This document shows positions 6,022 through 8,484 of a stretch of 8,484 nt of DNA, in pieces (position 1 is the stretch's first letter; every line of letters begins with the position of its first letter). Below the pieces are notes generated by a model. The model worked only from the letters and a program-made list of their open reading frames with translations, searched no databases and was not told the DNA's origin. The stretch lies in contig MAXL01000322.1 of assembly GCA_001751005.1 (NCBI GenBank), positions 1-8,484 on the forward strand. The letters run 5' to 3'. The translations under genes and the position numbers were made by a program. This DNA is from Desulfobacterales bacterium S5133MH16. GTDB lineage: Bacteria; Desulfobacterota; Desulfobacteria; Desulfobacterales; UBA11574.

Positions 6022-6040
6022 TATCATTATTATCATTATA
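6022..6040. promoter_or_regulatory. Fur-box-like AT-rich site
   Basis: The minus strand TATAATGATAATAATGATA matches 15 of the 19 positions of the classical Fur consensus GATAATGATAATCATTATC. It lies in the gap between the divergent DsrE-family and RACo-like genes, about 40 bp upstream of the predicted -35 box of the latter. The region is very A+T-rich, so chance similarity is possible. The rest of 5853-6079 holds only a short hairpin (AAACCTT at 5940-5946 with AGGGTTT at 5955-5961) and no gene. Confidence 0.3.
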
Positions 6041-6079
6041 AATAAAGGAAATTGTCACACATATTCTAAAAGGTTTATA

Positions 6080-6107
6080 TTGACAACCGCACTGAAGGGA
6101 CTATCTT
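6080..6107 (+). promoter_or_regulatory. Sigma70-type promoter for the RACo-like gene
   Basis: A perfect -35 box TTGACA (6080-6085), a 16-bp spacer and TATCTT (6102-6107, four of six -10 positions) point toward the RACo-like gene. Transcription would start near 6114, so the palindromic repeat at 6122-6252 would lie wholly inside the roughly 165-nt leader, just before the ribosome binding site AGGAGA at 6265-6270. Confidence 0.5.
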
Positions 6108-6121
6108 TGTAGCAAACAAAT

Positions 6122-6252
6122 AAAGTCCAACTTCTGCGTTGCGCTGCATTCCTCGTCACTGAGACGTACTATATGTACGTCTCATTCCTCGGAATTTGCA
6201 CGCCTTGAATTTGAACTTTTTACGAAACCGTCTAGATCGGACTTTTTACGAG
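6122..6252. repeat. Long palindromic intergenic repeat, copy 2
   Basis: This copy matches 3-134 with nearly identical flanks and a different centre. Its core is a perfect 10-bp stem, TGAGACGTAC (6160-6169) with GTACGTCTCA (6175-6184), around TATAT. The symmetry extends outward through ATTCC/GGAAT and GCGCTGCA/TGCACGC and, less perfectly, through AAAGTCCAACTTCTGCG with CGCCTTGAATTTGAACTTTT. The right end has two near-identical 17-mers, CTTTTTACGAAACCGTC and CTTTTTACGAGACCGTC, the second reaching 6258. It lies between the predicted promoter and the start codon of the RACo-like gene. Confidence 0.85.
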
Positions 6253-6278
6253 ACCGTCAAATATAGGAGATAAACAGA

Positions 6279-8372
6279 ATGGGTAAATGTGCAAATCATC
6301 CGGACAGAGAAACCAGTTTTTTATGTTTAAACTGTAATATCTATATGTGTGAGGAATGTCAAAAATGCCTTGATCCGGAAATTTTCTGTAAATTTCGGTC
6401 GTCATGTCCGATCTGGTTTATAGATAAAAAACAAAAGGACTGGGACCTGGAAACCAGAGCCCAAGAAGATGTTAAAACCTTTAAGGTTATCTTCAAACCT
6501 GAAGATAGAGAGATCTCAGTGCCTGAAGGAAGCCCCCTGTTGGATGCAGCCGTTGCTGCAGATGTACATATTAATGCCTCCTGTAACGGCAAAGGATCAT
6601 GCGGCAAATGCAAATTGATCATAGAGTCCGGTAATATTAAAAGCGGACCAATGGCCCTGCTAAGCGATCAGGAAAAAGAAAAGGGCTATGTCCTGGCCTG
6701 TCAGACCAAGGTGCTTGGTGATGTTACTGTAAAAATTCCGGAAGAAACCATAGCGCGCAAACTTAAAGTTGCCGGTATGGGCCAGGAAGCTACAGATCGG
6801 TTTAAAGGATTAGTGAAAGATATTCAGCCCATGCTCATGGAGATTCCCCTCGAGCTTGAGCCGCCTACCCTGGACGATTCGGTAAGCGATCTGGACCGGC
6901 TCAACCGTGGATTGAAAAAAACCGGTTGTTGTGATGTTGGCGGATTGAATGTGGGAATTAAAGTCATGCGAGAATTAGCAACTGCCATGCGGGAGGAGAA
7001 CTGGAACGTCACGGCATCTGTTATCCGGAAAAAATGTTCAAATGAGATCTTGAATGTCAGACCTGGTAACGGCCAAGAAAAATCATTGGGACTTGCCATC
7101 GATGTGGGCACAACCTCTATCGTGGTTTACCTTGTTGATATGACCGATGGTGCCATCATTGCTGCCACCTCGGGCCACAACAGACAGTCCGCCTGTGGAG
7201 ATGATGTGATTAATCGGATTGTTTGCGCTGAAAAAGACGGGGTTGCCAAATTGAGCCGCATGGCACTTGCGACCATTAATAATTTAATAAACGAAGGGCT
7301 TGACAGTGTGGACGGTGATTTTAAAGATATTAAAAACGTGGTGATTTCCGGTAACACCACCATGACACACCTGCTTTTGAAGATCGAACCAAGGTATATT
7401 CGGCGAGAGCCTTATGTTCCTTCGGTTTCAGAATTTCCGATTTTAAAGGCCGGTAATATCGGCATAAAAGCCAATCCCATTGCAGCGGTATTTATCATGC
7501 CCGGTCCGGCCAGCTACGTGGGTGGAGACATCGTATCGGGTATGATTTACTCAGGGCTTCATCGTGAGGAACCCTTGACCCTGTTTATCGATGTGGGGAC
7601 CAATGGGGAAATCGTTCTGGGCAACAATGACTGGCTGATGACGGCCTCTTGCTCGGCCGGTCCGGCATTTGAAGGCGGGGGGGTCCGCTGGGGCATGCGT
7701 GCAGAAGAGGGAGCCATTGAAAAAGTATCCATAGATCCGGAAACCCTTGAACCGACTTTTTCCACAGTTGGGGATGTTTCACCCCGCGGCATTTGCGGCT
7801 CCGGCATGATCGATTTAATATCCGAAATGTTGCTCACGGGTATTATCGGCCAAGACGGAAAGTATAAAATCGATCAAAATCATTATAGAATGAAACAGGA
7901 TGGTGAAGACCTGGCCTATATCATAGCATTTGCGGATGAAACGCCTATGGAAGAGGATATTGTCTTTACTGAAATTGATATTCACAGTTTAACTTTGAGC
8001 AAAGGAGCTGTATATGCCGGATTTATGGTTCTTTTGGAGCAGGCGGGGCTCGATTTTTCTATGGTAGACAGGATTCTAATCAGCGGCGGATTCGGCCAGT
8101 ATCTTAATGTTGAAAAGGCGATAACCATCGGTCTGCTTCCGGACATAGACCACAACAAATTCAAATACTTAGGCAACAGTTCAATTGCCGGCGCTTATAT
8201 GGCCCTGCTTTCAGATGACTACAGAAATGAAGCTATGAAGGTTTCAAATAATATGACTTACATAGACTTTAGCAGTAACAACCAGTTTATGGATGAATTT
8301 ACATCGGCACTTTTTTTACCGCATACTGATCTTAATGCATTCCCGAGTGTAAAAATAAAACAGGGGAATTAG
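6279..8372 (+). CDS. RACo-like corrinoid-activating protein: Cys-rich N-terminus, [2Fe-2S] ferredoxin, ASKHA ATPase (DUF4445)
   Basis: This 697-residue cytoplasmic protein belongs to the reductive activators of corrinoid proteins. These use ATP and a low-potential [2Fe-2S] cluster to return inactive Co(II) corrinoid methyl carriers to Co(I), in the Wood-Ljungdahl pathway or in methyl-group metabolism. Residues 4-43 are a B-box-like Cys/His cluster (C4, H7, C16, C19, C24, C27, C30, C37, C43), an extra module not present in the best-studied RACo. A plant-type ferredoxin domain follows (about 67-155) with C102, C108, C111 and C141. Residues about 270-640 form the ASKHA part, with AIDVGTTS (273-280), SGNTTMTH (357-364), FIDVGTNGEI (436-445), SCSAGPAFEGGG (457-468) and the nucleotide loop SGGFGQY (602-608). 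The ATG follows AGGAGA. No methyltransferase or corrinoid protein is in the window, so the partner is unknown. Its leader carries a long palindromic repeat. Confidence 0.93.
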   Translation: MGKCANHPDRETSFLCLNCNIYMCEECQKCLDPEIFCKFRSSCPIWFIDKKQKDWDLETRAQEDVKTFKVIFKPEDREISVPEGSPLLDAAVAADVHINASCNGKGSCGKCKLIIESGNIKSGPMALLSDQEKEKGYVLACQTKVLGDVTVKIPEETIARKLKVAGMGQEATDRFKGLVKDIQPMLMEIPLELEPPTLDDSVSDLDRLNRGLKKTGCCDVGGLNVGIKVMRELATAMREENWNVTASVIRKKCSNEILNVRPGNGQEKSLGLAIDVGTTSIVVYLVDMTDGAIIAATSGHNRQSACGDDVINRIVCAEKDGVAKLSRMALATINNLINEGLDSVDGDFKDIKNVVISGNTTMTHLLLKIEPRYIRREPYVPSVSEFPILKAGNIGIKANPIAAVFIMPGPASYVGGDIVSGMIYSGLHREEPLTLFIDVGTNGEIVLGNNDWLMTASCSAGPAFEGGGVRWGMRAEEGAIEKVSIDPETLEPTFSTVGDVSPRGICGSGMIDLISEMLLTGIIGQDGKYKIDQNHYRMKQDGEDLAYIIAFADETPMEEDIVFTEIDIHSLTLSKGAVYAGFMVLLEQAGLDFSMVDRILISGGFGQYLNVEKAITIGLLPDIDHNKFKYLGNSSIAGAYMALLSDDYRNEAMKVSNNMTYIDFSSNNQFMDEFTSALFLPHTDLNAFPSVKIKQGN

Positions 8373-8446
8373 AAAATGGGTAAACGTTCAGCCACAGACA
8401 CGAAGACACCAAAAATTATAATATAATTCTTTATAACCGTTCACAG

Positions 8447-8474
8447 GTTCAGGGTTCAACGTTCAGGGTTAAGG
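8447..8474 (+). repeat. 14-bp tandem repeat, two units
   Basis: GTTCAGGGTTCAAC (8447-8460) is followed directly by GTTCAGGGTTAAGG (8461-8474), sharing the first ten bases. The tail 8373-8446 holds no gene; it has only a short A+T-rich inverted repeat near 8415-8430 (AATTAT/ATAATT), too weak to call a terminator. Runs of the GTTCAA/GGTTCA type are familiar as intergenic repeats in this group, and more units may follow outside the window. Confidence 0.5.
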
Positions 8475-8484
8475 ACAAAGAAGG

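Noticed and set aside
3..6252. CRISPR array or composite transposon explained by the two long repeats
   Set aside because: Only two units about six kilobases apart, no regular spacers, no cas genes and no transposase or integrase in between.
7559..7837. Minus-strand open frames within 6359-8176
   Set aside because: They are antisense to the RACo-like gene, whose motifs are intact throughout, and have no recognisable domains.
8374..8424. Short reading frame after the RACo-like gene (MGKRSATDTKTP...)
   Set aside because: Sixteen codons, no ribosome binding site, and the sequence runs into repeat-like intergenic DNA.

Overview
The window looks like part of the chromosome of an anaerobic, probably sulfate-reducing Desulfobacterota bacterium (Desulfobacteraceae/Desulfosarcina-like). 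This is inferred from the gene families: an oxygen- or NO-reducing flavodiiron protein, a corrinoid-activation (RACo-type) iron-sulfur/ASKHA protein, a DsrE-family protein, a two-CW/cyclic-nucleotide-binding/kinase fusion, a CBS plus HPP pair and a small cupin. No phage, plasmid or transposase gene, rRNA, tRNA or CRISPR array is visible.

Layout. All genes from 141 to about 5850 lie on the minus strand; only the last gene (6279-8372) is on the plus strand. Reading the minus strand in transcription order: (i) a DsrE-family gene (5843-5487) whose reading frame crosses an in-frame TGA; (ii) a tightly packed three-gene unit, CBS-pair protein (5194-4571), HPP membrane protein (4569-4033) and a two-CW/cNMP/Ser-Thr kinase fusion (4036-2384); (iii) a small cupin (2256-1921); (iv) a flavodiiron protein with its own promoter (1741-563) followed by a VOC-family protein (506-141). 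The RACo-like gene is divergent from the DsrE gene.

The strongest novelty is the DsrE gene. The TGA at 5597-5595 sits exactly where related short DsrE proteins carry the second Cys of a C-x2-C-x3-R motif. The frame then continues for 35 more family-like codons to a normal TAG stop. This suggests a selenocysteine (CxxU) protein, and a hairpin of plausible SECIS type lies 19 nt downstream of the TGA.

The second point is the CBS-HPP-kinase unit. Its upstream region carries a perfect 16-bp palindrome of the TTGAC-N4-GTCAA type used by CRP/FNR-family regulators such as HcpR, overlapping a likely -35 box. HPP proteins have been tied to nitrite transport and HcpR to nitrosative stress, so a regulated membrane and signalling module related to nitrogen oxides is a reasonable but unproven hypothesis.

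The third point is a pair of about 131-bp, highly similar, palindromic repeats at 3-134 and 6122-6252. They bracket the whole minus-strand block. Their outer parts are nearly identical, while the central stems differ in sequence yet remain self-complementary. One copy follows the VOC gene directly; the other lies in the predicted 5' leader of the RACo-like gene.
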